DNA of 64,000 bases, taken from NCBI GenBank assembly GCA_035635855.1, contig DASQAF010000029.1:1-64000 (forward strand), read 5' to 3'. Under the pieces are notes generated by a model. It had not been told where the DNA came from. It worked only from the letters and a program-made list of their open reading frames with translations, and did not search any database. Position numbers and translations under genes: made by a program. Positions 9,601-17,360 of the stretch are shown here, one piece after another. Each line of letters begins with the position of its first letter. Position 1 is the stretch's first letter. The stretch is from UBA11740 sp035635855 (lineage in GTDB: Bacteria > Acidobacteriota > Blastocatellia > Pyrinomonadales > Pyrinomonadaceae).

Positions 9601-9842
9601 ATCGTGAATTTTCCCGGCGTGAGGCCCGTAAAGCTGTACGTGCCATCGGCATTTGTGGTGGCGGTTTTTTTTGCGCCTGCGGCATCAGTCAACGTCACGG
9701 TCGCACCCACAATCGCAGCACCAAATTCATCTGTGATCAGACCACGTAGACTTGCGCGTCCCTGGGCAAAAACAGAAGTCGCAAACGCTGCGACCAAAAC
9801 GAAGGATACGAAATGTGTTAATACTTTTCTAAGACTCATCAT
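6657..9842 (-). CDS. Oar-like TonB-dependent outer membrane receptor with carboxypeptidase-regulatory-like head
   Basis: 1061 residues. Signal peptide at 1-26, then a CarboxypepD_reg-like beta-sandwich (~28-105; ITDEFGAAIVGATVTLTDAA), a plug-like region (~125-220; IFIDGFSGANMPPKESIREI) and a long beta-barrel ending in Phe (VYLNVRFNF), the typical outer membrane protein C-terminus. The family is abundant in Acidobacteria and related to Myxococcus Oar; these proteins import or export large substrates through the outer membrane. Unusual: two long Gly-rich tracts within the last ~170 residues, inside what should be barrel loops. The gene lies between a DUF5666-like gene and a LolA-like gene on the same strand. 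Confidence 0.88.
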   Translation of the reverse strand: MMSLRKVLTHFVSFVLVAAFATSVFAQGRASLRGLITDEFGAAIVGATVTLTDAAGAKKTATTNADGTYSFTGLTPGKFTIHAIAKGFAASEDAEVDVSTARRDPFNISLKIAAIETQVKVEANAPLSTETGNNANQQVISGKDLEGLPDDPDELAAALQALAGPSIGPNGGQIFIDGFSGANMPPKESIREIRINQNPFSPENDQPSARIEILTKPGTDKLRGNVSFNFSDESLNSRNPFAVSSSKRSPFQIRQLGGNLSGPLIKNKASFFFEVNRNETDDNELVRATILDPAFNITQVGISFLQPRRQTSFSPRIDFAINSHNTLIARYNYNRNETKNNGVGGFSLPERGYNFTSTNQNVQLTETAVINATTINETRFQFAHGRNESLGNSSIPVLNVSGAFISGGSQVGHAINESNRWELNNFTQMQRNLHTFKFGGRIRHVRINDLSPNNFGGQWSFTGGFGPALDANNNPIAGTTIQLSSIDRYRRTALFQQQGLTAQQQAYCDPGSSVAQCIRTLGGGASQFSINTGNAQASVSQTDLGVYWQDDWRLRPNFTVSYGLRYETQTNAHSKYDFAPRVAFAWSPGGGGSSTRPPKMVIRGGGGIFYNRFGENQTLQANRFNGANELQFVVTEPVLLKSPGLAVQAGQPVYSFLNTYPAIPAITGVPASQQTIWRVAPNLQVPTVYLLGAQVERQLPKNFTAYVGVYTLRILHSIRARDINAPLPGSFSVATPNGVRPIPALGDIDQYEASGKFRQSQMFIGFNSRLNPAFTLSGNYVLSKTSNDTDGQGGSLFPMNSYDLRGEYGRGGFDIRHRFTLFGTFNSPWWKLVFNPFIVANSGPPFNITTGVDSNLDRQYNERPSFASANADCTSLNIRCTRFGNFNLTPGPGDQIIPRNYGHSPGSLSVNLRISRIFSFGGEAARSKASAGNQKSTTDTSKRGGDGGGGGGRGGPTIGAGMPGGGDRKGPGGGGPGMGGFGGGGNGAGKYSLTLAVNFQNILNHVNLGTPVGNLSSPNFGQSLGLAGIFGGFGGFGGGGGGGGGTGSGNRKVYLNVRFNF

Positions 9843-9928
9843 TCAACTCTTCTCAAATAAAGAATATTTGGAGATTAGCGCTCTGAATTGGTTGTCGCCA
9901 TCTCTGGTCGCGGTGCGAGGGCGAGACC

Positions 9929-11203
9929 TTACGGTACGCCAACGCCGCCGAACATGCCGCCGAAACTGCCGTTCAGATCAACCCCCTGAGACCGCCCACC
10001 CTGTCCACCGGCTGGTTGGCGCGCCGCCATCATGGTTAGAAGTTGCTCGACGCCGGCGACCAGTGAGATTGCTGTCAATTGACTCGGATCCGAACCCTGC
10101 AGACTGGACATGATGACGGTGTCGCCGACTTTCAGGTCATTGATCGAAATCGTCGGTAGACGCTCAAGCAGGTCGGCCATGTTCATTCCGCCGCCGGGGC
10201 GCGGGCCTCCAGCCTGCTGACCAGCACCACCGCCTGTGGGCGGCGGCTGATTCGGAGACGGTTTTCCCTGACCCGATGCCGGCGGAGTTCCTCCTGCCGC
10301 GTTGGGTCTGCCCGGACCGCCGGCGCCCGGGCCTCCGCCGAACATGCCACCCTCAGGAAAGCGCCGCAGGACCGATTCCGGTCTCAGCACAATCGTCAAA
10401 GGTTTCTTTGTTTGCAGATCGTTGATTTTGATTTGATTGTTAGCGGCGTCGATGGCGGTCACGGTCCCACCGGCGATCCGGAAAGATCCAAACACAACTT
10501 CTTCAGCAGTCAGGTGGGTGCCATCGGCGCTCTTGTCGCCCAGGGCCCGCAACTGATCGCCGGTCTTGAGTTCTTCAAACTTACTCGGCCTGGCTGCGCT
10601 ATATTTGGGGATCGAATCCGGAGGATAACGCCGGATCATGACTTTGTCGGTGACGGGAATGATCACGGACTGCGGAGTGCCCATCAGGGTGCGACTGGAA
10701 ACGGTAATTTCCTTCGTTGACGGATTAAGTGATGCGACGATGCCGCTGACACCTCGCCGCCGCCACTCAGCACGTTCCTGCTCCTGCTTCTTTGCGACGT
10801 CAGCTTTGCTCATCACGACAACCTGAGCTGAGGGGACGGTCTTTTGATCTGAGCCAGGTCTCCAACGCGCCCACACGCGGTCGCCCTGGCCGATATCGGA
10901 CAGGGTAATCTCGGTGGCGGAGGTCAATGTCGTCTGGCCGAGAGCCATGCGTTTGTACTGCGTCTTATCACTGAGGTTGACGGTGAAGAGCACGCCATTG
11001 TCGGCTCTGACAATCATTTGTTTGGTTCCCGTGTCAATGGCTTTGACTTCGCCGATCACACCGCTCACCGCCGGCGGCGTCGAAGATGCGCCCGGAGTTT
11101 GTCCGGCTACATTGAAGGCAATGCCGAGCAACGCGATCAGGGCCAACGTCAATATCAATAGATGTCGCACGATTTTTGCTTCGCTGATCCGGAAAGTACC
11201 CAT
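9929..11203 (-). CDS. Secreted DUF5666-like repeat protein with Gly/Pro-rich linker
   Basis: 424 residues with an N-terminal hydrophobic export segment (HLLILTLALIALLGIAFNVA). It has three or four beta-rich units of the DUF5666 kind (VSGVIGEVKAIDTGTKQMIV; VSGIVASLNPSTKEITVSS; AGGTVTAIDAANNQIKI), each followed by a statement of the type GDRVWARW / GDQLRALG / GDTVIMSS. A Gly/Pro-rich linker at ~290-345 resembles the Gly-rich tracts in the neighbouring receptor. Function unknown; an extracytoplasmic binding or structural role is likely. A downstream GTG start (VRHLL) is also possible. Confidence 0.65.
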   Translation of the reverse strand: MGTFRISEAKIVRHLLILTLALIALLGIAFNVAGQTPGASSTPPAVSGVIGEVKAIDTGTKQMIVRADNGVLFTVNLSDKTQYKRMALGQTTLTSATEITLSDIGQGDRVWARWRPGSDQKTVPSAQVVVMSKADVAKKQEQERAEWRRRGVSGIVASLNPSTKEITVSSRTLMGTPQSVIIPVTDKVMIRRYPPDSIPKYSAARPSKFEELKTGDQLRALGDKSADGTHLTAEEVVFGSFRIAGGTVTAIDAANNQIKINDLQTKKPLTIVLRPESVLRRFPEGGMFGGGPGAGGPGRPNAAGGTPPASGQGKPSPNQPPPTGGGAGQQAGGPRPGGGMNMADLLERLPTISINDLKVGDTVIMSSLQGSDPSQLTAISLVAGVEQLLTMMAARQPAGGQGGRSQGVDLNGSFGGMFGGVGVP

Positions 11204-11299
11204 TATCTACGCCCCATCAAACGTGTTAGTTGCAAAAAGATGGCCATCCTCTCAAAAAGAATAGACAAGGTGGTTTATTCTTCAGCGGGGAAGCCGCAA

Positions 11300-11701
11300 T
11301 CAATGCTTTGTCTTCTGTTCTTCGTCTCGTTGTGCGTCTTGCTGGACAATCATCGCATCAAACTTTTGCTGCTGTTCGGGGGTGAGCAAGGCGCGGATGC
11401 GGGAGCGCGCTTTCGTTCGTGGCTCTTCAAAGCGAGGTCTTAACTCGGTACGCAGAGCACGATACTCGTTGCGCGTCTCATCCAAAATGGTGCGCACGGC
11501 CGTAGTCTGCTGATCGGTCAGATTCAACTCGGTACGCATTCGTTCAAATCGCTCGTGCATGGCGCGCTCGCGCGATTCCGTCCCGCTGCTGGCACGCGAT
11601 CGATACAAACCGGTAAGCGCCACACCGGTAACACAACCAAGTACAAATACGGCGAGGAGCACGATCCAGATTTTCAATCTTGTCCGTCCTGCTAAAGTCA
11701 T
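11300..11701 (-). CDS. Membrane-anchored Spy/CnrX-like periplasmic protein (LTxxQ family)
   Basis: 133 residues. An N-terminal membrane anchor (LKIWIVLLAVFVLGCVTGVA) is followed by an alpha-helical periplasmic domain with LTDQQ and LTPEQQQKF motifs, characteristic of the Spy/CpxP/ZraP/CnrX superfamily of stress or metal sensors and chaperones. Its ATG shares one base with the stop of the preceding gene (TAATG), so translation is coupled. The order sigma factor, single-span protein, Spy-like protein matches the logic of cnrYXH, where the periplasmic partner senses metal and controls sigma release. The metal-sensing role is inferred from this order only. Confidence 0.75.
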   Translation of the reverse strand: MTLAGRTRLKIWIVLLAVFVLGCVTGVALTGLYRSRASSGTESRERAMHERFERMRTELNLTDQQTTAVRTILDETRNEYRALRTELRPRFEEPRTKARSRIRALLTPEQQQKFDAMIVQQDAQRDEEQKTKH

Positions 11702-12123
11702 TACCGCTTCTCCCGCTCACTACGATCTACAACGATGCTGAATACTTCGTCGCGCGACAAAGCGTTCCTGGTTAATATCGTCTGTTCCACTCCCGGATCG
11801 TGCGTGTCAGAGAGGGCCTCGTCTTCCAATCCATATCCCGGCGTGGGAGCAATGGGTCTGATCGACCACACCGTCAGGATCGCGGTCAATATCGCAATCA
11901 AAGCCATCGCCGGCACCGCACGCCGAGCGACGAAAAGCAGCGACAACCAGCCTGCAGCTTCGTCTTGCTGTTCAGCTTCCGCGATAGCCGCGCGCACTCT
12001 GGCAAACAAAAACGGCGACGCTGCGGCGGCTGCAGCCTCCTCATCGTTGCGTGAGGCGGCGAAAAGTACAATCCTCCCGGCCCGGTCCAGTTCATTCTTT
12101 TTCTGCTTATTGGTTTTGAACAT
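11701..12123 (-). CDS. Single-span membrane protein, candidate anti-sigma factor
   Basis: 140 residues with one transmembrane segment (~68-88; VPAMALIAILTAILTVWSI). The cytoplasmic N-terminus is charged and Ala-rich. The periplasmic tail contains LTRNALSRDEVFSIVVD. There is no HxxxCxxC zinc motif. Position directly after the ECF sigma gene and coupling to the Spy-like gene suggest a CnrY-type anti-sigma or adaptor. No homology is recognised, so the role is inferred from context. Confidence 0.6.
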   Translation of the reverse strand: MFKTNKQKKNELDRAGRIVLFAASRNDEEAAAAAASPFLFARVRAAIAEAEQQDEAAGWLSLLFVARRAVPAMALIAILTAILTVWSIRPIAPTPGYGLEDEALSDTHDPGVEQTILTRNALSRDEVFSIVVDRSEREKR

Positions 12124-12249
12124 CGTTCGTTGTCTCGTGCGCCTCAGCAGCTCGCGTCCTCACGACTGAAAGACGGCTAAGGCCTGTCAAAGGTTACAAC
12201 AATTCAGGCGATTTACCGCCCGGCAAAGGCCTGGTAAAGAACGCCGAAC

Positions 12250-12855
12250 CTAAAGAAACCGGCGCAAAACACCGCGCAAATGTGCCCGGGCGCGATGGGC
12301 CCGGACCTTAACCTTGGAAATTGACCAGTTCATCATTTCGGCTATTTCGGCAACCGAAAAGCCCTCGACGTCGAGCAGCGTCAGTACCAGACGATCCTCG
12401 GGACTTACGCGCGCCAACAGCTTGCCGGCGAGATCGCGCGATACCAGCGCACTTTCAACATCGCTCCCCGCGGAGCGGACCTGAGCCGCCAGTTCGTGGC
12501 CTTCGCTCGCTTCCAGCTCGCCCAGCGATTGTTCCGGCCGGCGCCGGACCCGTCGCAACTGGTCATAACACGAGTTGACTACGATTTGGGTGAGCCATGC
12601 CTTGAAGGAAGCCGCATGCGTCCCGTGATAACTGCCCAGCGCCAGATAAACCTTGGTGAAGCTGTCCTGGATTATTTCTTCAATCTGTTCGCGTTGAGGA
12701 AAGAAGCGCCCGGCGATGCGCGCTGCCTGACGGCGATGGCGCTCGAACAATTGTTCGAAGGCTGCTTCATTCCCCGCGCCGGCCGCAGCAACCAGGGCGT
12801 CATCTGTCGGTTCTTCGAGTGGATGCACAAATGCTTTTGTTTGATTGGCCGCCAA
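12250..12855 (-). CDS. ECF-family RNA polymerase sigma factor
   Basis: 201 residues. Sigma region 2 (FEQLFERHRRQAARIAG; EEIIQDSFTKVYLAL; FKAWLTQIVVNSCYDQLRR) and region 4 (LLDVEGFSVAEIAEMMNWSI, SKVKVRAHRARAHLRGVL) are complete, with a loosely conserved linker. The longest frame starts with TTG at 12855; a GTG at 12828 is an alternative, and neither has a good ribosome site. It lies 15 nt downstream of the bactofilin-like gene and heads a sigma/anti-sigma/Spy module, so it probably directs an envelope-stress regulon. Confidence 0.88.
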   Translation of the reverse strand: MAANQTKAFVHPLEEPTDDALVAAAGAGNEAAFEQLFERHRRQAARIAGRFFPQREQIEEIIQDSFTKVYLALGSYHGTHAASFKAWLTQIVVNSCYDQLRRVRRRPEQSLGELEASEGHELAAQVRSAGSDVESALVSRDLAGKLLARVSPEDRLVLTLLDVEGFSVAEIAEMMNWSISKVKVRAHRARAHLRGVLRRFL

Positions 12856-12870
12856 ATTTGGACCAGCCGA

Positions 12871-13857
12871 TCAGAGCTTTTCGGGCGATGTTTTTTTCCA
12901 ATTGATGCGATAACGAGCAGTCAAAGCCAGACCCAGACTGACCACGAGCAAGCCGGCGATCACGATCGGCCAAACGTATGGCAAGGAAGCCAGCATTACC
13001 CATAAAATCACACCCAGCAGCAACGTGATCGACTCAGATCGCAGGCGCGGTAGAAAGCGGCGCTGCAACCAACGGCCGGTGGCCGCGAAAATGACAACTC
13101 GTCCAAAGAGCGTGGCCACCAGTGCCAGCAGCAACGCTAAAACTGAAATCACCGCGCCCATCACTTCCGGCAACACCAACAGACAGACGGCCACGCCAAT
13201 CGTAATTACCACCGCGCCCAGCAGACCAATCAGGGCCACACGCAAACTGGTTAATTGCAGACGAGCCACGGCGCGGCCGACTGTATTAGGCATCACCGCC
13301 GTTAGTGCCAGTGAGATAATGAACCATACCAGGACGGCCAGGATACGGTAGCCAAAAAATTTCGCGCTTAGTTGGGGTTGAAGCACGCTGAACGGTTCGC
13401 GCATGACGTGGCGCAGTTGATCTTCATAGCCGGCATACATGATCGTGACGCTTTGCGGATCGCGGCCGGGCGCGGCTTTGCCGTGATGATAGATTCCGCC
13501 CAACACGATTACATCGCCACCAATCCGCGAGCCTTCGCGTTGAATCACCGAACCGCCGATGGCCGCCACGTCGCCGTCGACCGTGCCTTCGACAATCACG
13601 TCACCGCCAAAAGCGATCGCGCCTTCTTTCACTGAACCGGTAATTCTGATTGATTGTCCGAGGCCGAAAACTGTCGTATTGCTAACCCCATCGATGACCC
13701 TTGCCTGCGGGTCGCCCGGATGGGTGTCGGTGGCGGGCTGCGCCTGGACTACCACGAGCCAGAGCAACAGCGCTGCGAACAGCGGAATCGTTTTGCGGAA
13801 GAGTTGCGCCGCGCAGGCGCTGAATGGCATCTCTGGTGAGAGTTGGTTCGCAATCAT
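12871..13857 (-). CDS. Bactofilin-like (polymer-forming) domain fused to multi-span membrane domain
   Basis: 328 residues. A signal/anchor segment (PLFAALLLWLVVVQA) is followed by short beta-helical rungs (ITGSVKEGAIAFGGDVIVEG, TVDGDVAAIGGSVIQ, GSRIGGDVIVLGG) like those of bactofilins and polymer-forming cytoskeletal proteins. After a linker come about four transmembrane segments (~175-310). Because the rungs follow an export signal they are probably extracytoplasmic, unlike cytoplasmic bactofilins. The gene lies between two ECF modules on the same strand, 21 nt from the preceding anti-sigma gene and 15 nt from the next sigma gene, suggesting one envelope-related transcription unit. Confidence 0.7.
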   Translation of the reverse strand: MIANQLSPEMPFSACAAQLFRKTIPLFAALLLWLVVVQAQPATDTHPGDPQARVIDGVSNTTVFGLGQSIRITGSVKEGAIAFGGDVIVEGTVDGDVAAIGGSVIQREGSRIGGDVIVLGGIYHHGKAAPGRDPQSVTIMYAGYEDQLRHVMREPFSVLQPQLSAKFFGYRILAVLVWFIISLALTAVMPNTVGRAVARLQLTSLRVALIGLLGAVVITIGVAVCLLVLPEVMGAVISVLALLLALVATLFGRVVIFAATGRWLQRRFLPRLRSESITLLLGVILWVMLASLPYVWPIVIAGLLVVSLGLALTARYRINWKKTSPEKL

Positions 13858-13878
13858 TGAAGAGTGTTTCCGAAACTC

Positions 13879-14463
13879 CTATTCAATGATTTGCGCGCGA
13901 TGGTATCTGGCAATCAACAAAGAGAGCAGGGAAATGAAAAAGATGAAGGCGAGTAATACGACTAATCCCAGGCCATACGGACCCAAAGCGACGGCCCGGC
14001 CCAGGACGCGAATGATCACAGCCAGGCCGGTTCCGGCGTCGTAAGTCATTCGCCAAGCCAGATTGAAAAAAACTTCCGCCAGACGAAGGAAAGCCTGGGC
14101 CGGTTCGAGGACCAATGCGCGCGCGGCCGCACCCAGCAAGGCAAAGGACACCAGCGCCAGAACTGCACATACCTGAAAGGCACGGCGGCGCTCGCCTTTC
14201 CGCCGCATTCCGCTCAAGTCACTTTCAGCATGCGCGGTAACTACCCGAGTGAAATCATGCGGCAGCTTGAAAGAACTCGAATCATTGAAAGCCACGTCAA
14301 GGGTGCAGAGTAGCTGGCGTTGAGTGCGAAGTTCCGCGTCGCAAACGCGGCAGGCTTTCAGATGCGCCTCGAAGTGCTCAGTTTTCTCAGCGCTTAGTTC
14401 GCCATCGAGATAGGCGGCTACGTCTTCGAGCTGACATCCATTTGCGTGGTTGGACGGATTCAT
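13879..14463 (-). CDS. Zinc-finger anti-sigma factor with membrane anchor
   Basis: 194 residues from the ATG at 14463, chosen because it lies 4 nt beyond the sigma gene stop; the longer frame would overlap the sigma gene by over 160 nt. The N-terminus has the ZAS pattern (AAYLDGELS, then HLKACRVC, i.e. HxxxCxxC), which binds zinc and clamps the cognate ECF sigma. Two or three membrane segments follow (~95-120, ~150-185). Placement directly after the sigma gene is the classical sigma/anti-sigma arrangement. Translation is probably coupled, since no strong ribosome site is seen. Confidence 0.85.
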   Translation of the reverse strand: MNPSNHANGCQLEDVAAYLDGELSAEKTEHFEAHLKACRVCDAELRTQRQLLCTLDVAFNDSSSFKLPHDFTRVVTAHAESDLSGMRRKGERRRAFQVCAVLALVSFALLGAAARALVLEPAQAFLRLAEVFFNLAWRMTYDAGTGLAVIIRVLGRAVALGPYGLGLVVLLAFIFFISLLSLLIARYHRAQIIE

Positions 14464-14467
14464 GAAG

Positions 14468-15127
14468 CTATATTTTGCTACCGAGACACAGAAAGACTCT
14501 CTGTGGTCCGGGTCCTTTAGCGGTCGTGATGCCGCGTTGCAAAAGCTGATCGCGCATGGCCTCACGAGCGCGAAACAAACGATTCTTAACTGTACCGAGC
14601 GGCAAGCCGGTGACTTCGGCAATTTCGTCATAACTTAGATCCTGAGAATGCCGCAGCACAATCAGCTCGCGATACGCTGCCGGCAGCAACCGCACCACCG
14701 ATTCGATCTCGGAACGTTTTTCGTTGCGCTCGCTTTCCTGTTCGGGCGTCAGGCGCCGGCTTTCGATCGAAACCTCGCGGCGCTCTGTATCGAACCCGTT
14801 TGTCAGAGCCTGTTCGCGAACGGCGTGGCGGCGCAAATGATCGATGGCGGCGTTATGCGCGATCTTGTAAATCCAGGTTGAGAACTTGAACTCGGAACGA
14901 TACCGGTGGAGCGAATTATAGACCTTAATAAAGACTTCCTGAGTCAGGTCAAGCGCCGAGTCATAGTCGCCGACCATGCGATAGACGTAGGCCGCAATCG
15001 GCCGTTGATAGCGGCGCACTAATTCTTCAAAGCACGTCTCGCGACCGGCAATGGCACTTTGCACCAGCTCGCCGTCAGCCAACCGGTTCGGAAATATTGT
15101 TGCCGCCAAAGAACTCGCTGTAGCCAT
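14468..15127 (-). CDS. ECF-family sigma factor, RpoE-like
   Basis: 219 residues. Region 2 is well conserved (CFEELVRRYQRPIAAYVYRM; ALDLTQEVFIKVYNSL; FSTWIYKIAHNAAIDHLRR), as is region 4 (LPAAYRELIVLRHSQDLSYD; EIAEVTGLPLGTVKNRLFRA). The C-terminal ~20 residues after RDQLLQRG are an unusual tail (KGPGPQRVFLCLGSKI). A ribosome site GGAG precedes the ATG. Followed at 4 nt by the zinc anti-sigma gene. Lies 93 bp after pilM, so it may be transcribed with or near the pilus/secretion cluster. Confidence 0.92.
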   Translation of the reverse strand: MATASSLAATIFPNRLADGELVQSAIAGRETCFEELVRRYQRPIAAYVYRMVGDYDSALDLTQEVFIKVYNSLHRYRSEFKFSTWIYKIAHNAAIDHLRRHAVREQALTNGFDTERREVSIESRRLTPEQESERNEKRSEIESVVRLLPAAYRELIVLRHSQDLSYDEIAEVTGLPLGTVKNRLFRAREAMRDQLLQRGITTAKGPGPQRVFLCLGSKI

Positions 15128-15220
15128 TGTCGAATTGCTCCGGTTTTACGTTGCCGGCGCGATGAAAGTTTCAAAGTGAAGAAAGAGGTACTATAAGTCC
15201 TATTCGTCCTATATTCAGTC

Positions 15221-16144
15221 TCACCATGCCAGCCGCGCCAGGCCGGCAGGCGCGGCGATAGCGTCAAACGCGAGGTCGCCGGCGGGAATCAGCAGTCCCA
15301 CGTCCGCGGCGTCCATAGGCCGCAGGCTTACTCCCAGGGTGTCCTGCGCAATCTGGGCGACCCTTTGTTTGTCCAGACGATCACCCACCACCAATAGTCG
15401 ATCGACCGGGGCCCCGCTGCTCGATCCCGATCGTTCGCTATAAAACAAAAGCACGCGGTGGATTTCGTCGTCGCACTCTTCGATCTCGCAGAAGACCGAA
15501 CGCAAAGTGAGTGGACGTTGCCCTCGCATCAACACTGCGGTGAATCCTTCGTTATGCGCAGTCAGTAACAGCCCGTCGCCGGATTTGCCGTTGCGCAGCC
15601 ACTGCTCTTCGCCGGCATGACGCGGCAGAATCAAGCCGGCGTGCCAACCGAGCGCTGCAAACACCGCTTCGTATTCAGCCAGGACCGAGAGGCGAATTGC
15701 CGTGATCAGATAGCGGGGTTGCTTTTGCGAGTCGGACATTAATTGCTCTTTGGTTACGCGCAACTCTGACAGCGGGGCGCCGAAGCTGCGTTCGATTTTC
15801 CACTCGAGCACTTCTTCCAATTCGCGTCGCGAACCGGGTTTTCCTTCGATGGTGAGGATTGCGGCGCGCGCCGAAGCTTCGGGCAAAGCTACGGACCATT
15901 TGCGCTGGCGCAAGAGGCCGGCGCTGGTCATCAACTCAGAAAGCGCACTGGTTAACTCAGCCGGATCGCCGATGTTGTTCTCGTCGAAATTCGCGCACAC
16001 CAAATCCGTTGGTAAGTTGACCGAAGCCGCACGTTTGACGACAAATCCGCCGCGCCCGCGTTCAAGCTGCACCACTGACGCGATGCCGGTCTCGATGCCG
16101 ACGGCACAGGAAGGGAAGCGTGGTTGGAGAAGTTTTGCCAGCAC
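15221..16144 (-). CDS. pilM: PilM-like actin-fold type IV pilus assembly protein
   Basis: 307 residues, GTG start, 9 nt after the preceding pseudopilin stop. The opening AVGIETGIASVVQLERG is the phosphate-1 loop of the actin/FtsA-like PilM fold; WSVALPEASARAAILTIEG and LEEVLEWKIERSFG match PilM-type subdomains, and VDRLLVVGDRLDKQRV matches the adenosine region. PilM organises the inner-membrane alignment complex of type IV pili. No pilN, pilO or pilP follows; the next genes are a sigma/anti-sigma pair, so the complex here is reduced or its other parts lie elsewhere. Confidence 0.75.
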   Translation of the reverse strand: MLAKLLQPRFPSCAVGIETGIASVVQLERGRGGFVVKRAASVNLPTDLVCANFDENNIGDPAELTSALSELMTSAGLLRQRKWSVALPEASARAAILTIEGKPGSRRELEEVLEWKIERSFGAPLSELRVTKEQLMSDSQKQPRYLITAIRLSVLAEYEAVFAALGWHAGLILPRHAGEEQWLRNGKSGDGLLLTAHNEGFTAVLMRGQRPLTLRSVFCEIEECDDEIHRVLLFYSERSGSSSGAPVDRLLVVGDRLDKQRVAQIAQDTLGVSLRPMDAADVGLLIPAGDLAFDAIAAPAGLARLAW

Positions 16145-16153
16145 AGTTGACGA

Positions 16154-16630
16154 TCACCACTCGCTATATGGCGTGCCTTCCGTCGAGATTTCACTGGATG
16201 AACTATGAACGTCGTTGACCCCGCTGGCCCCCTCAGTCGAGTAGGGATCTTCGCCTGTGACAACATTCCAGTCTTTCTTATCCGTGATTGGATCGACCGG
16301 CAACTCACGAAGGTAGCCGGCAGTGACCAGATCGTCGAGCGCCTGCGGCAGTTTACCTTTGTCTGCGGCGTATTGGTCGATTAGCGAGCGCATATTGAAT
16401 AGGTCATTGTGCAGAACGGTTTCGCGGGCGTGCATGATAGTCTTTTGGTATTGCGGCAAAGCCACCGCCGCCAGAATGATGATGATCGAAATTACGATCA
16501 TCAGTTCAAGAAGAGTGAAGCCCCTCGCTGCGCGAGCAAAGGAAAAAGGAAAAAGGAAAAAGGAAAAAGTGGCGCGCTCTTCCTTTTGCCTTTTACCTTT
16601 TGCCTTTTTCCTTCGCAAGTTACCAGTCAC
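16154..16630 (-). CDS. gspG: Pseudopilin, GspG-like, with repeat-encoded leader
   Basis: 158 residues from a GTG at 16630 that overlaps the preceding gene's stop. The class III prepilin site RG/FTLLELMIVISIIIILAA is clear (Gly-1, Phe+1, Glu+5), followed by the usual amphipathic helix and GspG-like features (YAADKGKLPQALDDLVTAGY, LPVDPITDKKDW). The leader is odd: about 37 residues, Lys-rich then Phe-rich, encoded by the purine/pyrimidine palindrome at 16541-16613. The true start may be the internal TTG (16621-16619) or another codon. Major or minor pseudopilin of the secretion system encoded upstream. Confidence 0.85.
   Translation of the reverse strand: MTGNLRRKKAKGKRQKEERATFSFFLFPFSFARAARGFTLLELMIVISIIIILAAVALPQYQKTIMHARETVLHNDLFNMRSLIDQYAADKGKLPQALDDLVTAGYLRELPVDPITDKKDWNVVTGEDPYSTEGASGVNDVHSSSSEISTEGTPYSEW
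16541..16613. repeat. GGAAAAA/CCTTTTT palindrome inside pseudopilin leader
   Basis: Tandem GGAAAAA units (16541-16569) face tandem CCTTTTGC/CCTTTTAC units (16581-16613), giving a long imperfect hairpin. It falls entirely within the region encoding the N-terminal leader of the pseudopilin, just before the peptidase cleavage site. Confidence 0.8.
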
Positions 16631-17360
16631 GATACTTCTCTCCGTTCAGCGCCTTGCCGTCGGACTTTGAGTGCACGTCAAAGACATTTTCGCCGCCCCA
16701 TGAGGTTGAATCGGCAGGGTCGTAACAGGAGCGAAAATCCCATTCCGCTTTTCCAGTCATGGGGTCGACCGGAATTTGGCGCAGATAGACTTTGGTCTTG
16801 GGAATTGGTTGCTGGTTTACGTCCGTGATTCCCTTATCGCCATGAAGACCTATCCCGCCCTGCTGAGCTTGCGGCATCGCGAGAGGCAAAACGTTAACGC
16901 CCTTCACCAGAGTTTCAAGGTCCGGCGGAAAGCGATCGGGATTGTCGGGCGTAAAAAGCGTCTGATCCGTGATCATTACGCGCACGCGCGGATCGTTGAA
17001 GATGTTTCCCGGCTGGACCTGCGGATTTTGCTGTGGTGGCTGTTGAGGTGTCTGCCCAGGCTGTTGTTGTTGATTTGCTTGCAACTGCGCGCCCGCCAGC
17101 GCTTCACGGTGAAATTGATCGATAGCCTCGCGCATCTGCCGCAGGGCGTCGCGGAGTTGCTGCTCCTTCTGCCGCTTTACTGAGACCTGCATCAGCGGAA
17201 CAACGCCGAGCGTCAGAATCGCCAGCACCGTGACCGTGATTACCAGCTCGATCAGCGAGAACCCGTGATGAGAAGCGGGGACGCGGAGACGGTGAGACGC
17301 GGAGAAAAAGCCGTCTCCGCGTCCCCGTTTCACCGCATCTCCGGGTCTAGTTCTGTTCAC
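16620..17360 (-). CDS. Pseudopilin with Gln/Pro-rich insert
   Basis: 246 residues. GTG start overlaps the secretin stop by 4 nt (GTGA), indicating coupling. The prepilin site HG/FSLIELVITVTVLAILTLG is preceded by a ~33-residue basic leader, part of which is encoded by a perfect 16-bp inverted repeat. After the N-terminal helix there is a Gln/Pro-rich linker (QQQQPGQTPQQPPQQNPQVQ), then a C-terminal part with VYLRQIPVDPMTGKAEWDFR, similar in layout to GspG-type proteins and to the next pseudopilin (VDPITDKKDW). Function: pseudopilus subunit of the type II/type IV system. Confidence 0.85.
   Translation of the reverse strand: MNRTRPGDAVKRGRGDGFFSASHRLRVPASHHGFSLIELVITVTVLAILTLGVVPLMQVSVKRQKEQQLRDALRQMREAIDQFHREALAGAQLQANQQQQPGQTPQQPPQQNPQVQPGNIFNDPRVRVMITDQTLFTPDNPDRFPPDLETLVKGVNVLPLAMPQAQQGGIGLHGDKGITDVNQQPIPKTKVYLRQIPVDPMTGKAEWDFRSCYDPADSTSWGGENVFDVHSKSDGKALNGEKYRDW
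17277..17326. repeat. Perfect 16-bp inverted repeat in second pseudopilin leader
   Basis: GGGGACGCGGAGACGG (17277-17292) and its exact complement (17311-17326) are separated by 18 nt. The element lies inside the reading frame between the start codon and the prepilin cleavage site. Confidence 0.9.
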
